Origin: Gammaproteobacteria bacterium
GTDB taxonomy: Bacteria > Pseudomonadota > Gammaproteobacteria > Arenicellales > Arenicellaceae
Assembly: GCA_022447525.1 (NCBI GenBank)
Contig: JAKVBA010000009.1
Coordinates: 1 to 64,000 of the forward strand
Direction of reading: 5' to 3'
DNA length: 64,000 nt
The translations under genes were made by a program, and so were the position numbers. Below, piece by piece: positions 49,498-59,865 of this stretch (its first letter is position 1; each line of letters opens with the position of its first letter). The notes below the pieces were generated by a model that worked only from the letters and a program-made list of their open reading frames with translations, had not been told where the DNA came from and ran no database searches.

Positions 49498-51333
49498 CTA
49501 CTCTACGGTAACGGATTTGGCTAGGTTACGTGGTTTATCAATATCGGTACCCTTGATCAGGGCAACATGGTAAGCAAGTAGTTGTAAGGGAACCACGTAC
49601 AGCACTGGAGCAATGTAGTTATTCACTGGGGCCACGTTAAGAACCATGGTTTCTTCATCCGATATTAAGCCAGCCTGAGAGTCCGCGAACACGAAAAGTT
49701 TGCCACCGCGCGCGCGCACCTCTTCTAAATTTGATTTCAATTTTTCTAATAGCTCATCGTTCGGGGCGACCGCTACCACAGGCATGTCCTCATCGATTAG
49801 GGCCAAGGGCCCATGCTTTAGCTCACCAGCAGCATAAGCCTCGGCGTGAATGTAAGAGATCTCCTTTAATTTAAGGGCACCCTCCATTGCAATTGGATAG
49901 TGCGCGCCGCGGCCAAGGAACAGAGCGTGTTCTTTATTGCCAAAGTGCTTTGACATGCTAATGATGTCCTCTTCTAGATCAATCACGTTATCAATCATTT
50001 GGGGTAGGCTGCGTAATTCTTTAACGATTTCCGCTTCCATTGCATCGCCGGCTCGGCCGTTGCCAACTTTGCGACGACGCAAACAAATCGCCACCATAAG
50101 AAGCGTGACTAGTTGAGTCGTGAACGCTTTAGTTGAAGCCACGCCGATTTCACGACCAGCATGAGTAAAAATTGTGAGATCACTGGCCCTAACCAGAGAG
50201 CTCTCGGGCACGTTGCAAATACAGAGAGTATTGGAGTAACCAAGCGTTTTAGCCATTTCTAGTGCGGCCATTGTGTCTAGGGTTTCGCCAGACTGAGAGA
50301 TAGTCATAAACAGAGTGCCCTCATTGACCACGTGTTTGCGATAACGATATTCGCTGGCGATCTCCACATCACATTTAATACCAAACTCTTCAAACCAGTA
50401 GCGGGCAACTGATGCAGCATAGTAAGAGGTGCCACATGCAATTATTTTGAGCTCCTTGGCGCGGTCAAATATCTCTTGAGCCTCGTCGCCAAAGGCCATC
50501 TCAATTACGGACTTGGAACCCAGTCTGTCCTCCAGAGTTTCTGTGATAGCGCGAGTTTGTTCATGAATTTCTTTTTTCATGAAATGCGCGTAGCCCTCGA
50601 GTTCTGTTTCATCGTCACTGAGTGTGCTGATGATTACTTGTCGCTCCACAGGATTTCCTTGACGATCAAAAACTTCGACGCTCGATGGGGTTATCTTCGC
50701 AATATCGCCGTCTTCCATCACCATATATTTTTGCGACACTGGTATCAGAGCTGACATATCAGAAGCGATAAAATTCTCTTTCTCACCCAAACCGATCAAC
50801 AAAGGCGAGCCATTTCGGGCAGCAATCACAACGCCAGGCTCCTTTTTGGATACAACCCCCAGACCATAGGCGCCGCTTAATTCACTGATGGTGATTTGTA
50901 CTGCATTTAAGAGATCCAAGCCTTGCTGAGTATGCCAATCTATTTGATGGACAATCACTTCGGTGTCGGTTTCAGATCTGAAAGTAAACTCTTTTTCTTT
51001 TAGTTCCTCTCGTAGTTCTTGATGGTTTTCGATAATGCCGTTGTGCACCACAGCAATAGTCTGTGATGAGATGTGAGGGTGAGCATTATGCTCGGCTGGC
51101 TTGCCATGGGTTGCCCATCGTGTGTGAGCGATGCCGGTTGAGCCATCCACTGAATCACAAATGCTCTCAAGACTGGCCACACGGCCCACACTCCGACGCA
51201 GCACTAGATCACACTTTTTATCGATGACGGCTAAGCCCGCAGAGTCATAGCCTCTGTACTCAAGTCGTTTGAGGCCGTCGATCAGGATGGGGGTTACATC
51301 ACGGCCTGATGCCGCGCCTACTATTCCACACAT
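49498..51333 (-). CDS. glmS: Glutamine--fructose-6-phosphate aminotransferase
   Basis: MCGIVGAASGRDVTPILIDGLKRLEYRGYDSAGLAV, GIAHTRWATHGKPAEHNAHPH, ISQSGETLDTMAALEMAK, full length. Confidence 0.98.
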   Translation of the reverse strand: MCGIVGAASGRDVTPILIDGLKRLEYRGYDSAGLAVIDKKCDLVLRRSVGRVASLESICDSVDGSTGIAHTRWATHGKPAEHNAHPHISSQTIAVVHNGIIENHQELREELKEKEFTFRSETDTEVIVHQIDWHTQQGLDLLNAVQITISELSGAYGLGVVSKKEPGVVIAARNGSPLLIGLGEKENFIASDMSALIPVSQKYMVMEDGDIAKITPSSVEVFDRQGNPVERQVIISTLSDDETELEGYAHFMKKEIHEQTRAITETLEDRLGSKSVIEMAFGDEAQEIFDRAKELKIIACGTSYYAASVARYWFEEFGIKCDVEIASEYRYRKHVVNEGTLFMTISQSGETLDTMAALEMAKTLGYSNTLCICNVPESSLVRASDLTIFTHAGREIGVASTKAFTTQLVTLLMVAICLRRRKVGNGRAGDAMEAEIVKELRSLPQMIDNVIDLEEDIISMSKHFGNKEHALFLGRGAHYPIAMEGALKLKEISYIHAEAYAAGELKHGPLALIDEDMPVVAVAPNDELLEKLKSNLEEVRARGGKLFVFADSQAGLISDEETMVLNVAPVNNYIAPVLYVVPLQLLAYHVALIKGTDIDKPRNLAKSVTVE

Positions 51334-51341
51334 AAAAAATC

Positions 51342-52730
51342 CTATTTATTCTTTTTGACAGGGCGTTGCCAGCCCTTAATTTCTCGTTGTTTACCACGGC
51401 TGATAGCCAATACACCTTCTGCAACATTGGAGGTTATCGTTGACCCTGCCGCAACGGTGGCCCCGTCTTCAATCTTAACTGGTGCAATCAGTTGGCAATC
51501 TGAGCCGACGAAGACATCTTTACCTATTTCAGTTTTGTGTTTATTTGCGCCATCGTAGTTGCAGGTAATAACTCCAGCTCCGATATTGGTATTTTCACCC
51601 ACCTTGGCGTCTCCAACGTAGCTTAAGTGGTTTACCTTGGTTCCAAAGGAGAGTTGCGCGTTTTTGGTTTCAACAAAATTACCAATTTTTACGCCATCAG
51701 CCAGTTTGCTTCCTGGTCTTAAACGGGCGAACGGCCCCACCTGGGAACGAGCTCCTACTACAGCGTTCTCAATTACGGTATTGGCATAGATTTGCACGCC
51801 GTCTGCAATTTCGCTGTTGATGATATGGCAGTTGGGCCCGATTTGGACATTGTTGCCTATTTGAGTTTTGCCCTCGATAACGCAATTCACATCAACAATG
51901 GTATCAGCGCCAATTGAAACTAACCCTCTTATATCTATTCGGCTTGGATCAATGATGGTGACCCCATCTCTCATCAATTGGGCAGCCAGCCTTTGCTGAT
52001 AGATTCGCTCGGCTGCTGCTAATTGGACTCTGTCGTTAATTCCATTAACTTCGTCGTTTTCATGGGGCTGCAGTGTAGTGATTGGGTCGCCAGCTTTATA
52101 GGCAATTTCAACGACGTCGGTAAGGTAATACTCCTGCTGATTATTGTTGTTTCCAACCTGTGATAGCCAATCACTTAGTCTACTCTTGCGGGCACAGATT
52201 ATTCCTGAGTTAATTTCCGTTATACGCTTTTGCTCGGCCGATGCATCTTTTTCTTCCACAATTCCAGATACGGCCTGAGATTCATCGCGAGTAATTCTGC
52301 CAAGTCCAAATGGATTTTCAACAATCGCCGTAAGAACGGTTAGGGTGTGTGATTGCATAGACTCGACAAGTTGTCTTAAAGTGTTTGTCTGTATTAGTGG
52401 CACGTCGGCTGTCAGCATTAGCACATTTGCATTAGCTGGGATGTTCGGTAGTGCATGATTTACCGCATCGCCAGTGCCTAGTTGTTCCTTTTGGGTTACA
52501 AATGTTAATGAACTACCATTCGCTATATCTGCAAACTCATCGATAACTAGTTCTTTGCCATGGCCTACCACTACATGAATCTGAGCCGGTTCGAGTTCTA
52601 ACGAAGTTGTAATTACATGGTCCAAAAGTGTGCGGCCTGCTACTTTATGAAGCACTTTGGGTGTGTTCGAATGCATCCGGCTGCCTTTGCCAGCTGCTAA
52701 AATGACCACATGCAGAGGATTGTTGCTCAT
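51342..52730 (-). CDS. glmU: Bifunctional UDP-GlcNAc diphosphorylase / GlcN-1-P N-acetyltransferase
   Basis: VVILAAGKGSRMHSNTPKVLHKVAGRTLLDHVI; left-handed beta-helix hexapeptides; NHLSYVGDAKVGENTNIGAGVITCNYDG. Confidence 0.98.
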   Translation of the reverse strand: MSNNPLHVVILAAGKGSRMHSNTPKVLHKVAGRTLLDHVITTSLELEPAQIHVVVGHGKELVIDEFADIANGSSLTFVTQKEQLGTGDAVNHALPNIPANANVLMLTADVPLIQTNTLRQLVESMQSHTLTVLTAIVENPFGLGRITRDESQAVSGIVEEKDASAEQKRITEINSGIICARKSRLSDWLSQVGNNNNQQEYYLTDVVEIAYKAGDPITTLQPHENDEVNGINDRVQLAAAERIYQQRLAAQLMRDGVTIIDPSRIDIRGLVSIGADTIVDVNCVIEGKTQIGNNVQIGPNCHIINSEIADGVQIYANTVIENAVVGARSQVGPFARLRPGSKLADGVKIGNFVETKNAQLSFGTKVNHLSYVGDAKVGENTNIGAGVITCNYDGANKHKTEIGKDVFVGSDCQLIAPVKIEDGATVAAGSTITSNVAEGVLAISRGKQREIKGWQRPVKKNK

Positions 52731-52940
52731 GAGGGTCGACTAACATTGGTTCGAGTAAACATAGATTTTATTCTAGCAAACACTGACAATTCTAAGTAGC
52801 CAAAATCCTAATCCTTTGTGTCTGTGTTACATCATATGGGTTTGCGCTAATAAATAGGATCGCATAAATGGTTTGATTGTGGTTTGGCAGGTCGCTGTTG
52901 AGGCTATAATAACGGGATTTTAAGATTAAAGAGTTAGACC

Positions 52941-53885
52941 TTGAGACCAATTGCATACACAGTCGGAGAGCCAGCGGGTATCGGAATAGATATTTTGCTA
53001 ACCCTTGCTAAGGCTGAAGACCTCTCTGGTGTTTGTGTGCTGGGCGACAAAGATGCAATACTAGCGCGGGCAGAGCGCCTTAAGCTTCCGTTCCCAAAAG
53101 AAATTTATATTGAACACATCAGTGTAGCCAAGCCAGAGGTATGTGGGGCCCCAGCTCGAGACAATAGTCAAGGTGTGCTAAATATGCTTAATGTGGCTAT
53201 TGATGGGTGCGTCGCGGGTGATTTCTCGGCGATGGTCACTGGCCCCTTGCATAAAGGCATAATCAATGAAGCTGGAATATCCTTTTCTGGCCACACTGAA
53301 TACCTTGCAGAGCGCACCGGAGCACCGTTGCCGGTCATGCTTCTTGCTACAGAAACTTTACGGGTGGCGTTGGTAACAACGCATATTCCGTTGAGAGATG
53401 TGGCGGATGCAATTTCTGAGGGGCTCGTTGTTGATATATGCGCAATAATACATCGAGATTTGCGGGCTAAATATGGGCTTAATTCCCCTAGAATTTTAGT
53501 GTGTGGCCTTAACCCGCACGCAGGCGAGGGAGGGCATCTTGGTATGGAGGAAATCGAAGTTATCGAACCTGCTTTGGATACTCTTAGAGCGCGAGGTATA
53601 GACGTGGTGGGACCACTACCCGCCGATACACTGTTTACTCCTAAATATCTAGAGCGAGCTGATGTTGCGGTTGCGATGTATCATGATCAGGGTCTGCCAG
53701 TACTTAAATCTCATGGCTTTGGCAGAGCTGCGAATATCACGCTGGGTTTACCAATTATTAGAACGTCGGTTGATCATGGCACGGCATTTGATCTCGCTGG
53801 TACGGGCAATGTTGACACTGGAAGTCTGTTGACTGCGATAAATGTAGCCAGGCAAATGGTCGAAGCGACCAAAATATTAGGATAA
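52941..53885 (+). CDS. pdxA: 4-hydroxythreonine-4-phosphate dehydrogenase (TTG start)
   Basis: IAYTVGEPAGIGIDI, VTGPLHKGIINEAGISFSGHTEYLAERTG, CGLNPHAGEGGHLGMEE, MYHDQGLPVLKS. Confidence 0.96.
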   Translation: MRPIAYTVGEPAGIGIDILLTLAKAEDLSGVCVLGDKDAILARAERLKLPFPKEIYIEHISVAKPEVCGAPARDNSQGVLNMLNVAIDGCVAGDFSAMVTGPLHKGIINEAGISFSGHTEYLAERTGAPLPVMLLATETLRVALVTTHIPLRDVADAISEGLVVDICAIIHRDLRAKYGLNSPRILVCGLNPHAGEGGHLGMEEIEVIEPALDTLRARGIDVVGPLPADTLFTPKYLERADVAVAMYHDQGLPVLKSHGFGRAANITLGLPIIRTSVDHGTAFDLAGTGNVDTGSLLTAINVARQMVEATKILG

Positions 53886-53888
53886 AAC

Positions 53889-54683
53889 ATGACTCAATTC
53901 GCAGCTCCTAGGAAGTCTCTTGGTCAAAACTTTCTACAAGACCCCAATATAATTAATAAAATTGTGGCCGCATTGTCTGTTGGAGCGGAGGACGTTGTTT
54001 TGGAAATTGGTCCTGGGCGCGGCGCTTTAACTGAGCGGTTGTTGGACTTGACCAAAGATTTACATCTGGTGGAGTTTGATCGAGATTTAGTTGAGTATTG
54101 GCAGACACGTCAAGAGAGTTTCTCTGGGCTTGTTGTCCACGGCGCAGATATTTTGCGGTTTGATCTCAGTCAAATTACCCAAATTATTGATGCGCCTTTG
54201 AAGATCATAGGTAATCTTCCGTATAACATTTCAAGTCCGGTTTTGTTTCATCTGATGAAGTATGCGGATGATGTCGATTGTCAGGTGGTAATGTTGCAAA
54301 AAGAGGTTGTACAAAGAATGTCGGCCTCACCGGGAGGAAAGGACTATGGTCGGCTGTCGGTTATGTTGCAGCAAAGGTACGATATTGAGTACTTGTTTAC
54401 AGTACCTCCTGGTGCTTTTTTTCCTCCGCCAAAGGTGGAGTCGGCGATAGCTCGTTTAACACCCCTAACAAAAATTAACCATCCGGTCGAAGATAATATT
54501 GTGTTCGAAAAAGTGGTTAAGCAAGCATTTTCTCAGCGCCGAAAAACATTAAGAAATACACTGAAAGGAATATTGAGTGCTGATCAAATTGAGTCTCTGT
54601 CGATAAATCCTACCGCAAGAGCAGAGACCTTGTCAGTAAAAGATTTTGTGGCGCTCGCTAACCTTGCGGCTAAAGACGTTTAA
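53889..54683 (+). CDS. rsmA: 16S rRNA (adenine1518-N6/adenine1519-N6)-dimethyltransferase
   Basis: PRKSLGQNFLQDPNIINKIVAAL, VLEIGPGRGALTERLL, IGNLPYNISSPVLFHLM, SQRRKTLRNTLKG; follows pdxA. Confidence 0.97.
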   Translation: MTQFAAPRKSLGQNFLQDPNIINKIVAALSVGAEDVVLEIGPGRGALTERLLDLTKDLHLVEFDRDLVEYWQTRQESFSGLVVHGADILRFDLSQITQIIDAPLKIIGNLPYNISSPVLFHLMKYADDVDCQVVMLQKEVVQRMSASPGGKDYGRLSVMLQQRYDIEYLFTVPPGAFFPPPKVESAIARLTPLTKINHPVEDNIVFEKVVKQAFSQRRKTLRNTLKGILSADQIESLSINPTARAETLSVKDFVALANLAAKDV

Positions 54684-54802
54684 TTTTGTTTTTATCGAGT
54701 TAAAACGCTTGATCGTGCCACTTTTATCGCCTACTATCGCGCTCCCTGACTAATGAATTCGCGCAAAATCACGAATTCGATCTCGAAACATCGGAGAAAA
54801 TC

Positions 54803-55006
54803 ATGAAAGCAAATACTCATCCAGAGTACGACACGATAAACGTGACTTGTGCTTGCGGAAATACTTTTCAAACAGGATCAACTTTAGGAAAAGATCTTAC
54901 TGTTGAGATCTGCTCTGAATGCCACCCGTTTTATACAGGTAAGCAAAAAGTAATGGACACTGAAGGGCGCGTGGGTCGCTTCAAGTCTCGTTACGGGAAA
55001 AAATAA
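54803..55006 (+). CDS. rpmE: 50S ribosomal protein L31
   Basis: [65 protein letters not shown]. Confidence 0.97.
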   Translation: MKANTHPEYDTINVTCACGNTFQTGSTLGKDLTVEICSECHPFYTGKQKVMDTEGRVGRFKSRYGKK

Positions 55007-55044
55007 ATCTGAGTGCTTTAGCAACAAGCTAAAATATTTAGAGC

Positions 55045-55071
55045 AAAAAGGCGCCAAAAGGCGCCTTTTTT
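55045..55071. terminator. Bidirectional intrinsic terminator between convergent rpmE and xthA
   Basis: AAAAAGGCGCC-AAAA-GGCGCCTTTTTT. Confidence 0.85.
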
Positions 55072-55126
55072 GATGCTGCTTTGAATGCCCACAAATGTTT
55101 GCAGTAGTAGGGGCGAGTTGATTCTA

Positions 55127-55909
55127 TTAGACAGTGTACTCAGCGACAACAGGGGTATGGTCTGATGGTCGATCAAGTTTGCGTGGAGTCTCATCAATCC
55201 AACAGTTTTGTACTTTATTCATCATTGCAGAGGAGCTTAATATAAGGTCAATTCGTAGCCCCTCATTAGCTCGATATCCTGCCCCGCGGTAATCCCACCA
55301 GGAGTACCTGTCGCCTTCTTTGTGAAAGTGTCGAAATGTGTCAAATAGACCTTCGCTCATGAGTTTTTGTAGAATCAGTCGCTCGATGTCACTACAGTGG
55401 ATTTTGCCAGCCCATTTGAGTGGATCATGACAGTCAATATCACCTGGGGTAATATTGAAATCACCAACCAGCACCGTATTTGGATTGGTTTTTATGTCAG
55501 TCCCCATAGCATCCTGCAGCTTTCTAAACCACTCTCGTTTGTAAACGAACTTGTCCGAATCAAGTGATTGACCATTCGGGCAATATACATTGACGATACG
55601 GATAATTTCACCCTTTTCACTCTTAAAGTCGGCTGCAATATAGCGCCTCATTGGATCGTCGAAATTTGGCAGGTCGGTAATAAGGTTGGTCAACGGACGT
55701 GAACTAATAAAGGCCACGCCATTGTAGGTTTTTTGTCCGGTAAAAAGGCTGTGGTAACCGATTGATTTGAACGCTTCAATAGGAAACTCTTCGTCTGTCA
55801 TTTTGAGTTCCTGAAGACAAAGCACGTCTGGCTGATTGTTGGTGAGCCAGTCAGTGACTTGCTCTAGTCGAACGCGCAGTGAATTGACGTTCCAAGATGC
55901 AATTTTCAT
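55127..55909 (-). CDS. xthA: Exodeoxyribonuclease III
   Basis: MKIASWNVNSLRVRLEQVTDWLTNNQPDVLCLQELKMTDEEFP, TVLVGDFNITPGDIDCHDP, GLRIDLILSS, PSDHTPVVAEYTV. Confidence 0.93.
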   Translation of the reverse strand: MKIASWNVNSLRVRLEQVTDWLTNNQPDVLCLQELKMTDEEFPIEAFKSIGYHSLFTGQKTYNGVAFISSRPLTNLITDLPNFDDPMRRYIAADFKSEKGEIIRIVNVYCPNGQSLDSDKFVYKREWFRKLQDAMGTDIKTNPNTVLVGDFNITPGDIDCHDPLKWAGKIHCSDIERLILQKLMSEGLFDTFRHFHKEGDRYSWWDYRGAGYRANEGLRIDLILSSSAMMNKVQNCWIDETPRKLDRPSDHTPVVAEYTV

Positions 55910-55951
55910 GGGTTCGTAAGTACGGTATGAGGAATCTACCTGTAGTATAGA

Positions 55952-56623
55952 CTATTTAAGGTAGCCTGCTTTCTTAAGTGCGGCTGAAATCTGAGCTTTT
56001 GAGCTTCCTTGAACGATGTCAGATCCGATAAAAAGTGAGGGTACGCTGATCTGCTTCGATTCCTTGGCTAAGCGACCCCTAGCACGGCGGTCATCTCGAA
56101 TGTCTCGTTCAATAAATGGGACCTGTTTTTGCGTCAAATACAGAACCACCGACTGGCAGGGTTTACAGTTGTCGGCGGTGTAGACCATCACTGGCTGACT
56201 TCCGTCCGAAATAGGCGCAGAGATGGACGTTCTTGTTAATTCCTGTACTTTTTCTTGCTTTGGGTTTAAGTCTTTCAAGACGTCAGAATCCAGCACTTTG
56301 GCGTTTTTTGGCGGTGGAGAGTCTTGGTATGAAATACTCCCTTGTTCATCAACCCATTTGTATAGTTTCTCAGAGTGGGTGTTATTTTTTCTTGGGGCTT
56401 TTTGGCTCGGGTTGGTGGCGATAACTTTATTCGTTTGCGCCGATTCTAGTGAATCCTGTGCGGATTGAAGTGCCGACTTGGCACTTTGCAAAGCGGTCTT
56501 GGCATCTTCGATGGTCTTCGAGGCGGTAGCGTCAGCACCTTCGCTGCCGACTACCACCGAAGATAGAGCTAGAATTATCACTGCTAGCAAAGTCGTTGAA
56601 TATTGATAGATTACTTTCGCCAT
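55952..56623 (-). CDS. DUF4124 plus glutaredoxin-domain exported protein
   Basis: Signal peptide; KLYKWVDEQGSISYQDSPPPKNAKVLD (DUF4124); PVMVYTADNCKPCQSVVLYLTQKQVPFIERDIRDD (glutaredoxin-like CxxC). Confidence 0.85.
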   Translation of the reverse strand: MAKVIYQYSTTLLAVIILALSSVVVGSEGADATASKTIEDAKTALQSAKSALQSAQDSLESAQTNKVIATNPSQKAPRKNNTHSEKLYKWVDEQGSISYQDSPPPKNAKVLDSDVLKDLNPKQEKVQELTRTSISAPISDGSQPVMVYTADNCKPCQSVVLYLTQKQVPFIERDIRDDRRARGRLAKESKQISVPSLFIGSDIVQGSSKAQISAALKKAGYLK

Positions 56624-56690
56624 ACATTACAAATAACTGATTTTGATGAAAAACTCCAGTTTGAAAAGACCAAAAGTAATCTGGCTTTGG

Positions 56691-57950
56691 TTATTCTTCC
56701 TCGATTATCTGTTCGCCTTTGACTAAATCTTCGAATTGCTCGCGCTGTCTGACCACGTGAACTTGATCGCCGTCGACAATAACCTCTGCTGGTTTTAGGC
56801 GGGAGTTATAGTTTGCTGACATGACGAAGCCATAAGCTCCCGCAGACATAACAGAAATTAGGTCTCCAGCTTGAATCGTAAGTTCTCGGTCGTATCCCAA
56901 CACATCCGCGGATTCACATACTGGACCGACAACGTCGAACACCTCGCTTTCAATCGCCGTATTTTTAGTGACCGGCCAGATAGCGTGATGGGCCTGATAG
57001 AGTGATGGGCGGAGTAAATCGTTCATGCCAGCATCCACAATCGCAAACGCCTTTCTATCGTTACGTTTCAAGTATTCAACTTTGGTTAGTAATAACCCAG
57101 AGTTCCCAGATATATATCTTCCCGGCTCGATAGCAATAGGCAGGTCTATGCCGTGTGCCTTTGTTCCATCTAGCATTGCATCTACGTATTCCTTCGCCGT
57201 GGGAGGTGTCTCTCCTTGATAGTCGATACCAAGACCACCACCCAGATCGAGTTGCTTTATGTAGATCTGGTTATCAGCCAAACGTTTAACCATCTGCAGA
57301 ACAATCTCTAATGAATCAGAGAACGGACTGGTTTTAGTGATTTGCGAGCCGATATGGCAGGCGATGCCATGAACTTCTATATTAGGCATTGCATTTGCCT
57401 TGATGTAAGCATCAAATGCGGCTCCCATGGGTACGCCAAATTTGGCTTCATCCATGCCGGTCGAAATGTAGGGATGCGTCTCTGGGTCCACGTCTGGATT
57501 GACACGTATGGCAATTGAGGCGATTTTGCCTAGGGATTGTGCCACTTCTTGTACTCGCTCAAGCTCGGAAATTGATTCGACATTGATGCTGTTTACGCCT
57601 TGGCTGATCGCGAATTCCAGTTCGCTCCAAGATTTTGCAACGCCTGAAAACACCACTTTGGCGGGATCGCCTCCAGCTAGTAAAACGCGTCTTAGCTCGC
57701 CCTCTGAAACGACATCAAAGCCAGAGCCTAATTTTGCTAAAATGTTTAGGACAGCGATATTGCTATTAGATTTTACCGCATAGCATATGGTGTGAGGGTA
57801 GTCGCCAAATGCGCTGTCGAGTGATTGCCACTGAGTCTCAAATGCAGCGCGCGAGTAGACGTAGCACGGAGTGCCAACGGCATCTGCTATCTTGGTAAGG
57901 GAAATATTTTCGGCGTGCAAAATGCCGTTTTTATATTCGAAAAATGACAT
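56691..57950 (-). CDS. lysA: Diaminopimelate decarboxylase
   Basis: PCYVYSRAAFETQWQSL, ICYAVKSNSNIAVLNILAKLGSGFDVVSEGEL, HGIACHIGSQI, LDLGGGLGIDY; start trimmed to MSFFEYKNG. Confidence 0.97.
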   Translation of the reverse strand: MSFFEYKNGILHAENISLTKIADAVGTPCYVYSRAAFETQWQSLDSAFGDYPHTICYAVKSNSNIAVLNILAKLGSGFDVVSEGELRRVLLAGGDPAKVVFSGVAKSWSELEFAISQGVNSINVESISELERVQEVAQSLGKIASIAIRVNPDVDPETHPYISTGMDEAKFGVPMGAAFDAYIKANAMPNIEVHGIACHIGSQITKTSPFSDSLEIVLQMVKRLADNQIYIKQLDLGGGLGIDYQGETPPTAKEYVDAMLDGTKAHGIDLPIAIEPGRYISGNSGLLLTKVEYLKRNDRKAFAIVDAGMNDLLRPSLYQAHHAIWPVTKNTAIESEVFDVVGPVCESADVLGYDRELTIQAGDLISVMSAGAYGFVMSANYNSRLKPAEVIVDGDQVHVVRQREQFEDLVKGEQIIEEE

Positions 57951-58084
57951 GGATGAGAACAATATTTTGTTGACCAAACTAGCGCTGGTTAACAATTTTA
58001 AAAAGCAATCAAAAACGAACTGCAGCGTTCGGGGTTGATAAGAGACAGTGTCGTCTTATAGTCCCACTTTAGGCTTGTCAGGCG

Positions 58085-58228
58085 TTAGTTCGTTGGTGAG
58101 AGCTCTTGTTCTTGAACTGGAGCAACTTCAGGCTCAGGCGTCTCGAGCTCCAAAGGCCCTTTTTGGCCACAACCGGCAATAGTTAATAAAGCGATCATGA
58201 CAAGGCTGAAGGTGATAAGTTTTTTCAT
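58085..58228 (-). CDS. lptM: LPS translocon maturation chaperone LptM (YifL-type small lipoprotein)
   Basis: Not in the ORF track. Reverse strand reads MKKLITFSLVMIALLTIAGCGQKGPLELETPEPEVAPVQEQELSPTN*; lipobox TIAGCGQKGPL, immediately upstream of lysA. Confidence 0.9.
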   Translation of the reverse strand: MKKLITFSLVMIALLTIAGCGQKGPLELETPEPEVAPVQEQELSPTN

Positions 58229-58245
58229 TTTTTACAGGGCAGTTA

Positions 58246-59637
58246 TTAGTTTTCTATTCTTGCGTAAGCCTCTTGCAATGCTTCTCTGACACGCGCAGGG
58301 GCAGTGCCTCCGAAATGTGCTCTCGCTTGTATTGAGCCTTCTAGGCTCAGTACCGCGTAAACATCATCTTGAATCATTGGTCCAAATGCTTGCAATTCAT
58401 CAAGGCTCAAATCCGACAACGGTTTGTTGTTCTCAATTGCGTAGTGCACAGTGCCACCGACAATTTCGTGAGCGTCTCGAAACGGGACGTTCAAACGTAC
58501 CAGATATTCAGCTAAGTCCGTTGCCGTAGCGTAACCTTCCAATGCCGCTTTGTACATGTTTTCGCGCTGGAAGTTGATACTTGGGATCATAGCAGCGAAC
58601 ACTTGTAGGGATGTTGTTACCGTATCAATCGTGTCGAAAATAGGTTCCTTGTCTTCCTGATTGTCGCGATTGTAAGCAAGCGGTTGTGATTTCATTAAAA
58701 TAAGCAGAGCTTGCAAATTGCCAATTACTCTTGCGCTTTTGCCTCGTACGATTTCGGCGATATCGGGGTTCTTTTTCTGTGGCATGATACTTGAGCCGGT
58801 ACAAAACGCATCGCCAATTAAGATGAATTTATAGCTTTCGGATGCCCACAGAATAATCTCTTCGCACATGCGCGATAGGTGCATCATTATCAGACTGCAG
58901 GCGGATGCGACCTCGATCAGAAAATCGCGATCTGAGACGGCGTCTAAAGAGTTTCGACTGGGTCGATCAAAGTCAAGGAGTTCGCAGGTCATTTCTCGGT
59001 CAAGAGGAAAGCTGGTGCCAGCCAATGCTGCCGAGCCCAATGGCATCACGTTGATGCGTTTGCGTGCGTCTCTTAGTCTCTCGCCGTCGCGTTCTAGCAT
59101 TTCATTCCAAGCGAGTAGATGATGAGCCAGACTGATTGGTTGTGCAACCTGCAGATGGGTGAAGCCAGGCATTATTGTATCAACTTCATTGCTAGCTAAA
59201 TCTAATAAATTTGCCTGTAGCTGGTTCAGCAAAACAATGATGTCGTCGACTGCCTCACGTATATAAAGCCTTACATCCGTTGCAACTTGATCATTACGCG
59301 ATCGTCCGGTGTGAAGCTTTTTCCCGGCCTCACCAATTGCGTCGGTCAACCGAGCCTCGATATTCATGTGAATATCCTCTAGCTGCGTTGACCAATGGAA
59401 GTTGCCATCGTCGATCTGTGCGCGAATTTCAAGTAGACCAGCTTCGATTTTACTGGCCTCTTCGTGACTGATGACGTTGATCTTCGCCAGCATTTTTGCG
59501 TGCGCAATGGAACCCTGTATGTCTTGTTTATAGAGGCGGGAGTCAAAGCTAATCGATTCAGTAAAGGCTTCTACTAGCGAATTGGTTGGCTCGGTAAAGC
59601 GGCCACCCCAAGGCTTTTTTGTTGGAGATTGATTCAC
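58246..59637 (-). CDS. argH: Argininosuccinate lyase
   Basis: [76 protein letters not shown]. Confidence 0.98.
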   Translation of the reverse strand: MNQSPTKKPWGGRFTEPTNSLVEAFTESISFDSRLYKQDIQGSIAHAKMLAKINVISHEEASKIEAGLLEIRAQIDDGNFHWSTQLEDIHMNIEARLTDAIGEAGKKLHTGRSRNDQVATDVRLYIREAVDDIIVLLNQLQANLLDLASNEVDTIMPGFTHLQVAQPISLAHHLLAWNEMLERDGERLRDARKRINVMPLGSAALAGTSFPLDREMTCELLDFDRPSRNSLDAVSDRDFLIEVASACSLIMMHLSRMCEEIILWASESYKFILIGDAFCTGSSIMPQKKNPDIAEIVRGKSARVIGNLQALLILMKSQPLAYNRDNQEDKEPIFDTIDTVTTSLQVFAAMIPSINFQRENMYKAALEGYATATDLAEYLVRLNVPFRDAHEIVGGTVHYAIENNKPLSDLSLDELQAFGPMIQDDVYAVLSLEGSIQARAHFGGTAPARVREALQEAYARIEN

Positions 59638-59865
59638 GAAAATAACAAGACAGAAACGCGCGATTAAGCGAGTAAATTGAATGGATTTCTGGATTATAAC
59701 GTTTTGAAACCGCTGATGTTAGTGTTTGCGGTTTCATATTGAGTATTATCTGCATCATTAAGTTAACTAATGGCCATTATTTTGGAAGATTCTCAGACCA
59801 AAGTCGTAACTGCTGTGTTAAAGTCCAAATTCGCTCAAAGATAATAAAAAAATTTTAGATACTCT

